Shown here: one piece after another, positions 46,291-57,010 of the stretch | How the letters are laid out: every line of letters begins with the position of its first letter | Numbering within the stretch: the first letter of the stretch is position 1 | Origin: Terfezia claveryi | Taxonomy: Eukaryota > Ascomycota > Pezizomycetes > Pezizales > Pezizaceae | DNA length: 64,000 nucleotides | Assembly: GCA_015179025.1 (NCBI GenBank) | Contig: WHUX01000028.1 | Span: forward strand, 62,001 to 126,000 | Direction: 5' to 3' | Made by a program: the position numbers and the translations under genes | The notes under the pieces: model-generated | What the model was told of the DNA's origin: nothing | Seen by the model: the letters and a program-made list of their open reading frames with translations, nothing else | The model's database searches: none

Positions 46291-47074
46291 GTTGGCGGTA
46301 TCACAGATCTACTACATAGTCCCGTGCCAATTTTCACCTCATTCCGAGACCATGAAGTTAGATTAGTTTACACTTTACGCAATATCAATTGATAAAAATC
46401 AGCGGGAGCTAGTCATCAAACCCCACGCAAACATTTCCTATGTTACGTTTCTGAAATTGCCCGTGGCAACTTATATCATTGCGGGGCTACCTTTTGCTTA
46501 TTCCACTGTCAATTTTCCATTCTGACTTAGAGAGCGTTAATTGAGGCTGTCCAATCCTACCCATGCCTCACGCTGAGAGAGTCTGCGATATGCTTTCCAA
46601 GTTTGAATGTTTGATACGTCATATCCAGAAACCCACTGCAGCGGGGTCAGCAGCACGAGTATAGCAGAAAGCTCACAGCTGAGACCGCAGGGTACGCGTT
46701 TGCTAGAGATGAAAAGTACGGAAGAGGGGGGCCAGCTGGGTGGGATAGTGCATGTGGGTGTGATAGCGAGTGAAGGGCAAAATAAACAATCATACTTGGT
46801 TTCCAATTGGGTCCTTTACTGAAAGCAAGGATCAATTCCCAACAGCGTTCGAGGGTGCAGTGCTCCCCACCGTTCCCGCTGGCCAGTACTATAGTGCTTA
46901 CACCTTAGGCCACTGAGACATTACCAGCTCTGTACACATGCAACGGTTATCCTTTAGCAAATCCCGTCTGGCGGCCCCGAAGCCGCACAAAGGATAGCCA
47001 TCAGGCTACCAATAGGGAGACTTTTCAGGTCGGTGGTAAGAGAAGGAGTGTAGCTAATACTTGTATCTAAAGTC

Positions 47075-47081
47075 TATATAA
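47075..47081 (+). promoter_or_regulatory. TATA box of tyrosinase A
   Basis: TATATAA, about 117 bp before the ATG; conserved with the sequence around it in tyrosinase B. Confidence 0.65.
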
Positions 47082-47197
47082 GACAGCCTTCACCCCGTAC
47101 CGTACGTACTGAGGAAACAACCCGCGAGAGAACCTTACTGTAACCGCATCATTCATACCGCAATAACTCCAGACCTCACGTAGGTAGCACCGTAGCA

Positions 47198-49449
47198 ATG
47201 GGAACCAGGCGCGGCCCAGACTATGTCTACCTGATTAAGGGTATCAATACTGGCGGCATCTGTCCGCGCAAGGAAATCGATGACTTTTGGAGTGATGTCA
47301 GACAACGCGCCTTGTTCATGGCTGCCTTCCAAATAATGTCCAAGAGACCCAAGGATGACGTTTTGTCGTATTACCAACTCGCAGGTGTGGTCTGGTTCTT
47401 TGATTTCTGTATTGCAATATAAGCCGTTTTCTAACCGAGTAGCAATAATCCGTGTCTAGGTATCCATAGTGTCCCTTATGATATAACCTGGCCTCCTGAC
47501 GGGGGCCCACCCGCCAGTGTCAAGATAGACAAACCTGGGTACTATTGCTACCATTTCGGCCCATTGTTTTTGACCTGGCACCGTGTCTATGTTCTTTGCA
47601 TTGAGGTTTGTGGCATTACCCTTATGGCTGCATGTAGTTGGGCAATACGGACCAATTTGTCATAGAGCCATGCTGATGGAACCCAAAAACTGTGTTTAAA
47701 TAGCAAGCATTGCACGACATTATTATGCAACTCACTGACCCGGATGATCCAGAATATCTCCTCAGCAACGTCACGGACTCGGGCGAGTTGAACAAGTGGA
47801 AAACGGCTGCTGAGACCTGGCGTCTTCCTTACTGGGACTTTGCCCTCCGCCGCTCAAATAATCGTGTGAACGGCAAGGATTTTTGCTGCATCCCCAACGC
47901 TGCATTAAATGAATTTTTGGATTCTTCGAATGAGCCGAACCCATTTTATGCATTTGTTTTTCCAGGAGAAGGAAGTGGACTCCCAGACTTGACAGATAGA
48001 GACTTTCCAGTGAGTATTCCCTTTCCCCTACTTGCTCCCATCCCCACAACTGTTGGAAGCTCATTGCTAACCAAAGTTGAACACGAAGATGAGCATTCAA
48101 AGGCGAACTGTACGACACGCACCGGCCTATGATGCAAGTAACTCTGAGATCGTCCAGGCCTGGGAACGAGGCACATCCGACATGAACAGTCTCAAGAGCT
48201 TTTTCCGAGATGAATCTATCACTTGGCGCACGGATCTGATTGACCTCATGATCAGCAACATTTCCTACGAGGGTCTCATCGACGGAACCCCCAACAGCGA
48301 AGTGCCCACTTTGAATGCCGTTCACGGGAGTGTCCACGATAACACTGGTGGTTACATCAAGAATGATTCCAACAAGAAGAATGGTAATATGGCAATTGTC
48401 CCAGCGGCAGGCTTTGACCCTATCTTCTTCCTTTGGCATTGGTGAGTATCAGTGTTTTTGCTTTGCCCGTACTATATATATCCCTCGAGCGCCCCAGTAC
48501 CTTAAATGCTAATCTATACCAATAGCAATGTCGACCGGATTGGCGCTATGTGGCAAGCAGCCAACAATTCATGGATGGACGATGAGAGCAACGTTAAGAA
48601 ACTCATCCCCTTCCGATATAGCCCCAATGAGTTCTGGACATCTAAGCACTGCCGCTACCCCAACAATATGGGATACACGTACCCAGACTTGACTCTTATC
48701 ACGAACCGACGGAGCCTAATTCAGACAGTAATCAATCTATATAGCGAACCCCAGGAGGTGCCTGCTGCGGGCCCTGGCCTTGGCGTGGATGAATACGTAG
48801 TTACTGCTAAATATGAAACGTAAGCTATCGCCCGCGGGTGTACATGGTTGATTCACTGAGTCTCACTAACACGCGTGATATACTCAGGCATGAAGTTGGC
48901 CCCTTCTATCTAAAAATCTCGTTGAAAGTGGATGACAAGGAAGTATTTGTCACCTCAATCGTAAACTTTGTGAGCCCACTGGAGACTGGGTGCTCGAACT
49001 GTCAGACAGCCAGTGAAGAACACCACACGGCTACAACTTCAACCTTGATTTCTCCAAGGCTGAGAGAGCTCCACGAACAGGGGAAACTGAGCGGCCTTGG
49101 GCCGGACCTCAGTGACAACATCGAGCAAAAGCTGACGAAATCCCTGCAGTGGAAGTGCTACTCATTGGGGGTATGTACTGAAAAACCATCCTATGTTCAT
49201 TGGGAAGGCCTTGAGCTGATGATAGGACAAAAGACCAATGAAGAAATCTCCAGCGATAAATTCACGTCCCTTCAGGTAGGTGTGTCACGAAGGGTCCCAG
49301 AGGAACCAGCGCCAGGTGATGGCCGGCCACGGCGTCCTGTCAATCTCATCGGCCGCCCCTTCCGCACTGAGCCGTTGAGGGGTATTTCTGATGGAAAGCC
49401 ATTTGGTCTGCACTCGGACGAGGGCTTCAATTATTTTTCGCCTTCATGA
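47198..49449 (+). CDS. Tyrosinase A, 615 aa, six exons
   Basis: Exons 47198-47384, 47460-47605, 47704-48009, 48089-48441, 48526-48819, 48888-49449; all joins keep phase. Tyrosinases oxidise monophenols and diphenols to quinones using two coppers. Copper A ligands: H in GIHSVPY, H in CYHFGPLFLTWH (with the Cys two residues before, which forms a thioether in fungal enzymes) and the H of WHR. Copper B: VHGSVHDN and, across intron 4, LWHCNVDR. WRLPYWDF is also present. No signal peptide is seen, so it is probably intracellular. Unlike copy B it has IHS for IHG and WHRVY for WHRPY, and intron 6 of copy B is read through here. A pogo element starts 211 bp after the stop. Confidence 0.9.
49171..49225 (+). 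other. Former intron read as exon in tyrosinase A
   Basis: Matches intron 6 of tyrosinase B (62150-62215) and keeps GTATGT and a GATAG end. The in-intron stop TAG of copy B is TGG here, 11 bases near the acceptor are lost, and one base is missing just after it. Reading straight through keeps the frame, whereas splicing would break it. Confidence 0.75.
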
Positions 49450-50039
49450 ACGCCAAGGTTTGCATTGAGCTTTTCTGTGGTCAGAAACCTTTTGGCGAGG
49501 GTATGGTAGTGAGGATTGAAGAAGGTTCCGTGATTTGGAAACGAGAGCGAAGGTGATACACAGGGACTTGGGAAAATTAACGTGGCCAGGATAATTTTGT
49601 CATCTGTCAAGTCAATCATTATTCAATTCAGTAAGCTTATGCATGACGTGACCAGTTGGACAGTTTTTGGCCTAGCTATGATCCATGGCGGCGCTATGAT
49701 CCATGTCACCAACCCCTGCCACAAGTCATATCCCAGCGTGCTACTCTAGTATGTTTCCTCAATAGAGCGAATAAATTGTTTGTCAATACTATTGAATATG
49801 CTCTACAATATGCGCATACTAGCTAGTAGAATAACTCGTGTAAAATCACCACATACACCAATCCACCTCCAAAATAGTAGAATCCCCCCCCCCCAATACA
49901 ATATAACCCCCCTATCTATAGATATTATGAATAGACAAGCCTATATAGTGCCAAAACCTTAACTTACTATCTATATTGATGTTAAAATATAGTATATAGC
50001 TATAGGGTGGTATAGAATTTTGTCACTTACATTGCAAAA

Positions 50040-50992
50040 TTCGGCTATTTCAAGCTCTCGAACCATATCAGCCAATTCTTCTGCATCTTGATCCTCCTTA
50101 GCCTCCACATCTTCTGCAGTCTGAGCCTCTTCATTCTCTGTGCTTCTTATACCCTCTAAATCTTCATCTCAACCTCCCACATCATTTGCAGTCACCTTAG
50201 GTCTAGGTAGCTTCATGGGCTTTTTTGGAGGCTTCCTACACTCTAAATAAGCCTGATCTTGTTCAATACGCCACATATCCTCGGCTGTAGCATAATCAGC
50301 CTTCCATTGAGCCTCCAACACAGCCTGTACCTCTCAAGCGGCCTTCTTTTGTTGCATAGCCTGCTCTTTAGCAAGCTTTCTAGCAATAGCCTCTTCTTTC
50401 CATGCTATTTTAGCCTCTTCTGCTGCTATAGCTGCAGCCTCTTTCCGAGCAATTTCCTTTAACCCTGCATCAACCATTCGACGATCCATCACTCTTGCCA
50501 TATTGCCGAGATGTTTCTTGCTGGCTTTATTCCTACGAACCTTTCTATTCTTAAGCTTATTTAGGGTTACTACACGAGGGTTGATATCTCGATTAACTTG
50601 CCTCTCCCTTCAATCCACCCGGGTTTCCGGGTGGCTCCTCATGGCCCCCCTAACGGGGCCGCATAGGTAGTAATTAGTTTTTTAAAAAAAAAAAAAATTG
50701 ATATCTCGATATTCTGCAACCTTTTGTGTAGCTGTATCAACAAATACATGTAGAAGATTTCGAGCAGAGGCCGTAATCTCAGGAAAAGCTGCCTCTATAT
50801 TATTTGCCATAGCACGGAGCTGAATGGGGGTATCTAGTACATGGATATTCAATGTAGTTGTCTCAGATTGTGCCATCATAATTGCACTAGCTTCACTTGG
50901 TGGTAGAGGAGGAGGGAGACCTCCACGAGCTGCAAGAATATCAATAGGCCAACAGCCAGAAGCTCTGAATGCTGCTGTAATAGTTGTCACTG
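50040..50992 (-). pseudogene. Pogo transposase, C-terminal part
   Basis: Continues YTVTTITAAFRASGCWPID, then a long Lys/Glu/Ala-rich helix (LNKLKNRKVRRNKASKKHL, IARKEAAAIAAEEAKIAW) and an acidic end (EDVEAKEDQDAEELADMV). Two in-frame TGA codons (50334-50336, 50169-50171) are one C-to-T step from CGA. The LINE tail at 50594-50697 breaks it after AEYRDI. Confidence 0.75.
50594..50697 (+). mobile_element. LINE 3' tail, 104 bp
   Basis: Holds both 3' hairpins and an A-run; flanked by TTGATATCTCGAT (50581-50593, 50698-50710). Removing it restores the pogo frame. Confidence 0.9.
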
Positions 50993-51481
50993 TATATGTT
51001 CTGGGCCGCTCGCGGGCATCGGCCGCCCGCGGGCGGCATACCTTTTTTTTTTTTTTAAAAACTAGTTACTACCTATGCGGCCCCGTTAGGGGGGCCATGA
51101 GGAGCCACCCGGAAACCCGAGTGGATTGAAGGGAAGGGCAAGTTAATCTGCCAACCCGCGCAATAAGTACAAAAAAAAAAAAAAAAAAAAAAAACCAGAA
51201 CTGAATGGAAACTGACTGGTAAGGACTCGTAATGGATAGGACTAATAAAACTAAGGAGACTCATGATAAATGGACTGGAAACTGATGAAACTGATGAAAA
51301 CGCTAATCGTGAAAAGACCGGATGGAACTTTGGCTAGGTAGTAGAAACCGACCAGGAAGGAACTGATAAAGAGATTCGTGAAATAAAATCTGACCAGGAA
51401 CGAACTAGTAAAGAGACTCATGAACTTAGAAGAAACCTGTGAACTGATGAATTAACGTGACTGACGAAGCACCGATTGTGA

Positions 51482-51846
51482 CTATGTGAGCTCCTGATAT
51501 AGGAGCTTGAAAAAGGCCTCCGTGGCCTCATATGTCTCATCCCCCTCTTTCCTCCACTCCGGTTTGTCGAGCTCCTCCCAACTGCACCTTCCACCCAGAA
51601 GTGATCTTCTGATATGGCTAAAACGTGGGCAGGCGAACGTGATGTGATCCCCTGTTTCTGATGGGTGTCCGCATATGCATACTGGTGAATCTGCCTTCTT
51701 GACGTGATGGAGCCAGCTCTTCTGCGGGCCTCGATTTGTGTGTAACCAGGTGTATGCTGAGAGGGCGTGTCGGTCCCATTCTACTCTTCTGGTGCCGTAG
51801 CCTACCCCTGTTCTTGCAAATTTCCGTGTAGCTTTGGAGGCTGCTC
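51482..51846 (-). pseudogene. LINE ORF2 C-terminus (zinc finger)
   Basis: AASKATRKFARTGVGYG, SAYTWLHTNRGPQKSW, CICGHPSETGDHITFACPRF and a W-rich end, as in the copy at 8608-9084. Directly continuous, across the nested LINE, with the RNase H part starting at 52533. Confidence 0.8.
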
Positions 51847-52518
51847 TTGGTCCTCCATGCAGCACCAACAAAGTTCAAGCCAGGCCAGATGCGACGCTGG
51901 ATTGAGGAAGACAACAAGTCAACTGGAGTCCAAATTTTGGGGATTCGCTGGTTGACGCAAGAACACAGGAGAGCCGGGAAGATGGCATCGTCACTGGTCA
52001 TCTACATGAAAGAGCGGATCAACATTAACCAGGGGCTCCGTATGGGCAGGAGATTCTTCCGCACTACAGTATACGATTGGAGCAGATAGAGGCCGTAAGG
52101 CATTCACATGTCGGCTGTTCTTCTACTGGCGCGTTCGTCTGGGGTTTCGGGTTTCCCACCAGCGAGGAGTATTTATGGGGTTTTCTACTGGCGAGCAGTC
52201 TCTAATTTTCTCCTTCTCACCTGCGCGGGGCCTTCCACATTCAAAGGCCGTAAGGCACTCTTTTTTTTTTTTCTTCGGGGCTCCAGTCAGGGCCCTCGGG
52301 CTCATCCGGCACTGCCGGTTAATGACAGCATGGGAGTATCCCATTCATGAGTCTCCTTTTGTTTTGTGTACTTATTTTGCGTGGGTCTGGCAGATTAACT
52401 TGCCTCTCCCTTGAATCCACCGGGTTTCCGCGTGGCTCCTCATAGTCCCCCTAACGGGGCTGCATAGGAATACCAAGTATTTAAAAAAAATAAAATAAAA
52501 AAATAAAAAAAATAAAAA
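51847..52518 (+). mobile_element. LINE copy with ORF1 end and 3' UTR only, nested
   Basis: Flanked by TTTGGAGGCTGCTC (51833-51846, 52519-52532). 51859-52089 codes the end of ORF1: MRRWIEEDNKSTGVQILGIR, WLTQEHRRAGKMASSLVIY, then a stop. After ~160 bp the 3' UTR begins and leads through both hairpins to an A-rich tail. ORF2 is absent, so this is an internally deleted copy. Confidence 0.85.
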
Positions 52519-52532
52519 TTTGGAGGCTGCTC

Positions 52533-53554
52533 GTAGGCCCCCTTCTGTTGCTGTGTGAATTTTGCCTGATACGACGCCTAAGTGCGACTCCCAATTGGCG
52601 GTGCGGTCCGCTTTCTCGTTGCCTTCGATTCCTAGGTGTCCCCTAATCCATGAGAGCCTGAAGTCCCTGTGCGGGTTGGTGGAAAGCAAGCTTTTGATCC
52701 CTTTTTCTATACCAGATCTCGGAGGTGACCCTTGACACAGGTTTAGGATTGCGACCCTTGACACAGGTTTAGGATTGCTTGAACTGCTGCTCGGGAATCC
52801 GATAGAATGGCGAGCATGACCGAGTCCTCCTTTTGTAGGGCCAGCTGTATCGCAAATAGTTCACCGTCGGCTACTGTCGCCTGGTTTCCTAGGAAACCCC
52901 CGTAATCCTCTGGGTAGCCACCTATGTGGTCCATGCTGTGAACCCCGCTTGCTATCTGATTCCCTCGTCCTGTGCCATCCGTAAAGCCGACTCTCCATCC
53001 TTCCTCTAATATACGTCCTATTTTTGCTGCCCAAATGCCTAATACCTTGGAGCTCTCAGACTTCGGGTCAAGGATTTCCTCGTATATGATCGGGAATGGT
53101 GCTGTGTCATCTCTATCACCCCAGGACAGGTTCTCTGGATCGGTACCAATTGAGAAGAAAGCCTGGGAGATTGCCGTTCTCGTGAGGTGGGGGTTATTGA
53201 TCTGGAGCCAAGAGGGGTCATTAGCTAGGTACTCTCTGATTATCTTGTCCCCTGTTTTAACTGCTCTAGCTTCCCAGCAATGTCGCATATCCTCTAGTTT
53301 GGTGTCTAGGGGTTCGATATTGGCAATGAGGCCTAGAGTCCGATGGCTGCTGCCGTGGTACCCTCCTGTGATCTTTCGGAGGGCCCTGTATTCCAGTCGT
53401 TTCATGGGTTCTAGTAGATGTTGTGAGCTACAGTATCACTGAGGAGCTCTCCTCCCCATACGAAAATATTCCGTATACACGACGTATAGAGTGCTCTTAG
53501 AGCCTTTGGGCTCATGCCGCCATTGCTATTGCCTAGTCCTATAAGTACTTCGAA
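52533..53554 (-). pseudogene. LINE ORF2, RT thumb and RNase H
   Basis: On minus: MSPKALRALYTSCIRNIFVW, MKRLEYRALRKITGGYHGSS (end of RT), then RNase H with VGFTDGTGRGN (Asp), VADGELFAIQLAL (Glu), LAILSDSRAAVQAIL (Asp) and HLGIEGNEKAD (His, Asp). All four acidic positions of RNase H are kept. A perfect 26-bp tandem duplication (GACCCTTGACACAGG...) near 52732-52783 shifts the frame between ILNLCQGS and its repeat. Confidence 0.85.
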
Positions 53555-53589
53555 GGGCGGCATACCCACTGTGCCGGCCGCGGGCAATT

Positions 53590-54738
53590 AATATAATTCC
53601 TCAATTTGGTAAATATCAATCGAACAAAACATTCTGCGAACTCAAAAAACACCCTAAGTTATTTTGACTGCCCTATCCACATCATATACCCTTCCTGTTG
53701 ATTAGTGGGAGACGGCAGACATTGAACAAGGGAGAATTCCGGAAAAATTACCTCAAGCCCTTCAGATGGTGAAGCAATGTTAACAACTCATCACTGCATC
53801 TCTGATGATGAAGGAATAGGGAAGAGGATACTGAGTTTACTGCTGCCCTAAAAATCCGCAACCCTATCCAATGGGTATTTGGAAATTAGTTTCTTATCCG
53901 CAGGGGTTCTTATTGACGAGGCCTTATTGCTGGGGCTATATCGACCATCTTATGCTGAATATTCATATGCTATGTGGAATTCAGTGAAATTTGGAGCAAT
54001 CATAATTATAATACTTTTGTCTACATCTTGTTGCAAGATTGATTTTTATACTAGAAAAATCCAGGCTATTCCTCACTTATAAAATCCAAGTCAGGTGCAA
54101 AGTGGTACTTTCTTAATAACAGGTACTGTTTTATATGCAGATTGCTAAGCTACTCCAAGTTCTTGATTTTAAACCAAAATGAAGCAGGTTCTACCTAGAA
54201 TTATACAACAAGTAGATGGTTATTTTACAGCGTTGTGGGAGATCAAATGGCACAATGCTACAACAAACCTCTTATTTTTGCAGTTTGATATTGCTAAACC
54301 CGATAAACTTTACCCAACTGCTGACCTTACAGGCTTAGTGTTTGATATTTTAGATACTCTAACTGCTCGGTAAACCACAGTTCACCAGGCATCTATAACT
54401 ACTGGTGTTGCGAAAACTTCTACTCTAATTGTTGTCGCCGATACTTTAAGAATAATCTGAAATGCTTAATCTATTAACATACGAAAGTATCAACAGATCA
54501 TGACTATATTGCTCTAGCTGAACCAAATTGGAATATTAGAGGGGGGTCTAATCGACTGGGAAATCAATGAATCTCTTGCAGTCGCTGGGAAATTATCAAT
54601 TCTTTTTTTGCTGGTAAAGTGAGAGGAAGTCACTTTCCCTCGTAAACGGGAAGCTTATGCCGGGACTCCATGGCTTAAGGAACCGAAGCTTCTAGTAAAT
54701 CAGTACTTTATCAATACACCAAATTGAGTAATTATTTG
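53590..54738. other. Interior of the TIR transposon
   Basis: About 1.15 kb, AT-rich against GC-rich TIRs. The plus frame at 54179-54373 (VLPRIIQQVDGYFTALWEIK, PTADLTGLVFDILDTLTA) looks coding-like and follows an acceptor-like TATATGCAG. No transposase motif is recognised. The element is probably non-autonomous or decayed. Confidence 0.45.
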
Positions 54739-54811
54739 AATTGCCCGCGGCCGGCACAGTGGGTATGCCGCCCGCGGGCGGCCGATGCCCGCGAGCGGCC
54801 CAGAACATATA

Positions 54812-56073
54812 TACCTTATCTCGTGCTGGAGATAAGAGTTCAAGAAAGTCGGACTTGCGGAGGACTGCAAGTGGATTTTGGTGGATCCATTCACGGAGGT
54901 TGTGTTGGTAGGCCTTCTGCAAGATACCGAAGTAGCCAACATCAAGGGGTTGTAGTAGGTGAGTGCTTTTGGAAGGCAAGCATATAACATGAATATTCTG
55001 CTTGAGAGCATAGTCAATAACCGGATAGGCAACATGTGATGCATGTCCATCAACAATAAGCACTCGTGCTTGCTGCTCATAAGCTTGCATGCTTGCCTGC
55101 GTACTCACCCATGTGCTCACCTGTATGTAAGTATTGAAGTGTTTAATAAACTGCAATCCAAGCTCATTATCCATATATCCACTAGGTAAGACTGCAAATA
55201 TTATATCATGAGCATGCAACCCCCTCCCCCCTCTCCTAGCTGATAGTATGACTCACGGTAGGTTTTGCCCTGCCATATAATAAAAGGAGGTAGAACTTGC
55301 CCTGTAGCACTGATTGTTTCTAGCACACTGTAGAATTCCTATGACCTCTCAGTTACTGCATTACTTTGGTGTCCTACTCTTACTATAGCCATATCTCTAG
55401 CTCCATTTCGACCCATGGTGATACCCTTCTCATCACAATTCCATATATCATCCTCCTTAACACCTTGTCGACGTACAAGATTGGCTAGTATCCTGAAGAA
55501 ATATTGCTGTACCTCTGGATCGGCAGCTACTTTCCGTCCCAGCTCTTGATACTGTACAAATGCCAACTTAAAATCTGGATGCCGACACATAAACCGATCA
55601 AACCAATGGCCTCCAATAATATGGACCTTATTTGCATCCTCAATATCCTTGGCTGTTATACCGATAGTGCTTTTGATAACTTGTTGTTGACTGCTGAGGC
55701 TAATTGGCCGCTTATTGAGTATGTCTTGTGCAAGCTGTACTAACATAGATTTAGAGACCGGAAATTCCAGCTTTCCCATAGTATCGTAGTACTCCATAAT
55801 TGCATTCTCCTCACCCGGAGAGAATAACTGTTTATTGCACCGTGCATTGGATTGCTTGACCTGCTTCCCCTTCACTCTGCGACCCAGTGTGGTCTTGTCA
55901 ACACCATATAGCTGTGCTAATCGAAGGATGGGTATATTGGGCTCTCTACGGGCATGTTGCATAGCTTTCTGCATATCTCGCCTCATAGCCCTGGAGATAT
56001 GCGCTGAGAAAGGTGACGAGGGGGTTGGCAAGCAGGGATGTTTGACATGGATTATAGCACCGCCATGGATCAT
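54812..56073 (-). pseudogene. Pogo transposase, N-terminal and catalytic part
   Basis: Helix-turn-helix (ILRLAQLYGVDKTTLGRRVK), CENP-B-type DNA-binding (FSPGEENAIMEYYDTMGKLE), linker, then IWNCDEKGITMG (first Asp), VLETISATGQVLPPFIIWQG, LIVDGHASHVAYPVIDYAL (second Asp), ICLPSKSTHLLQPLDVGYFG (third Asp), to SPARDKVY where the TIR transposon enters. Lesions: TAG at 55339-55341 (CAG by context) and a frame change in the G-run near 55225-55235. Otherwise well kept, so quite young. Confidence 0.85.
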
Positions 56074-56136
56074 AGCATCATAGCCTGGGGAAGGGCTAGT
56101 GCAAGCCAGACTAGATCATAGCTAGGCCAAAAACTG

Positions 56137-56659
56137 TATGCTCCACCGGAGCGATTTTCCCCTTCGCTCCGAAATTCGGGGCTTGTGCCAACCAGACTAC
56201 TTATTTCCCACCTCGTCCGCTCCGCTCCGCTTGGTTTATTTTCGGAAAGCATCTGAATATTCGCCAAGCCTCGCATATTCCCAGTCCCTCACGGTCGGGT
56301 TCTTCAAGTCGTTCAACCCTATCCGGAAACTTGTTCGACCCGTCCCTCCAACATCACAGTATTATCATGAACCCCAGCCAATGTGTGACAAATTCCTTAT
56401 CCAAACATGACTGTGCCTGCCCAAAACGTAGACCTAGTCTGGTTGACGTAGACCTGTGAAAACTACCGCCTAAGCCAACCTGGTTCCTGACAGATCCTGA
56501 GAGGTGTTAGCATGGCGATGTCGACATCGGAGGCATGGCTGGGACCAATTTGTGTTTTGGTTGGGATCAACCGGCTTGGGCACGAGAACAAGGCTCGGCC
56601 ATACTGTATGTTCTTATCGGTATGGCAGGGCCTGCCCGTCCCTATCAGTAAGATTACCA
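56137..56659. repeat. Unit A/B join with unit-C-like sequence
   Basis: 56265-56640 matches 62725-63760 except that the latter has an extra ~0.7-kb segment. No gene. Confidence 0.5.
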
Positions 56660-57010
56660 GAAGAGTGCTAGTGTAGAGGGGCAATGTTATCTTTATCAAA
56701 TGCACTCTTAGTTTGTATGAGGCCGAGGGGTCACATTTACTTATATATTCTCATGTTCATGTTTTCTCCGATCCTACACTTCTACCTTTGTCCACGATTG
56801 GCACTCGAGTCTAATTTTTTAATTCTTGTGTGCATTTTTTTTTTTTTTACGTCATTTTGCTTTGCCGATTGGCACTTGCGTCACTTTTACTATTACCTAC
56901 GTTGCCGTACATACTTATATAGAGATATACTCTTGGTACATAGGTATTTTCCTAATACCAACCAGACTCCTTGAAGACTGTTCGGAGGGTATGGAGCCAG
57001 GCTATTCCAA
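56660..57010. repeat. Start of tyrosinase duplication unit B
   Basis: Collinear with 43237-43690; ends at GGCTATTCCAA, the left target duplication of the LINE below. Confidence 0.6.

Larger units (their letters stand above)
51043..53554 (-). mobile_element. 5'-truncated LINE inside the TIR transposon
   Basis: T-run 51043-51056, two 3' hairpins, 3' UTR, then ORF2 from the zinc finger back to the RT thumb. Flanked by GGGCGGCATACC (51031-51042, 53555-53566). Another LINE (51847-52518) sits inside in the opposite direction. Its own net length is about 1.8 kb. Confidence 0.9.
50997..54807. mobile_element. Long-TIR DNA transposon, itself interrupted
   Basis: TIRs of 69 bp, perfect: 54739-54807 on the right; on the left 50997-51042 plus 53567-53589, split by the LINE. 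They start TGTTCTGGGCCGCTCGCGGG. Flanked by TATA (50993-50996, 54808-54811); removing the insert and one TATA rejoins the pogo frame exactly (KVYTVTT). Without the LINE it is about 1.29 kb. The superfamily is open: a 4-bp TATA duplication (or AT, depending on where the TIR is cut). Confidence 0.85.
49661..56136 (-). mobile_element. Pogo-type transposon, split by nested elements
   Basis: Termini CAGTTTTTGGCCTAGCTATG at 49661 and its mirror ending at 56136; flanks are GA and TA, so one side of a TA duplication may be mutated. Without inserts it is about 2.5 kb. Contents on minus: transposase N-terminus (54812-56073), C-terminus (about 50040-50992). A 50997-54807 TIR element and a 50594-50697 LINE tail are inserted. 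The right end also carries about 38 extra bases between TIR and body. Confidence 0.8.

Noticed and set aside
48010..48088. Exon instead of intron 3 in tyrosinase A
   Set aside because: The frame stays open only briefly; GTGAGT, CTAAC and AG signals are present in both copies, and splicing keeps phase and the family alignment.
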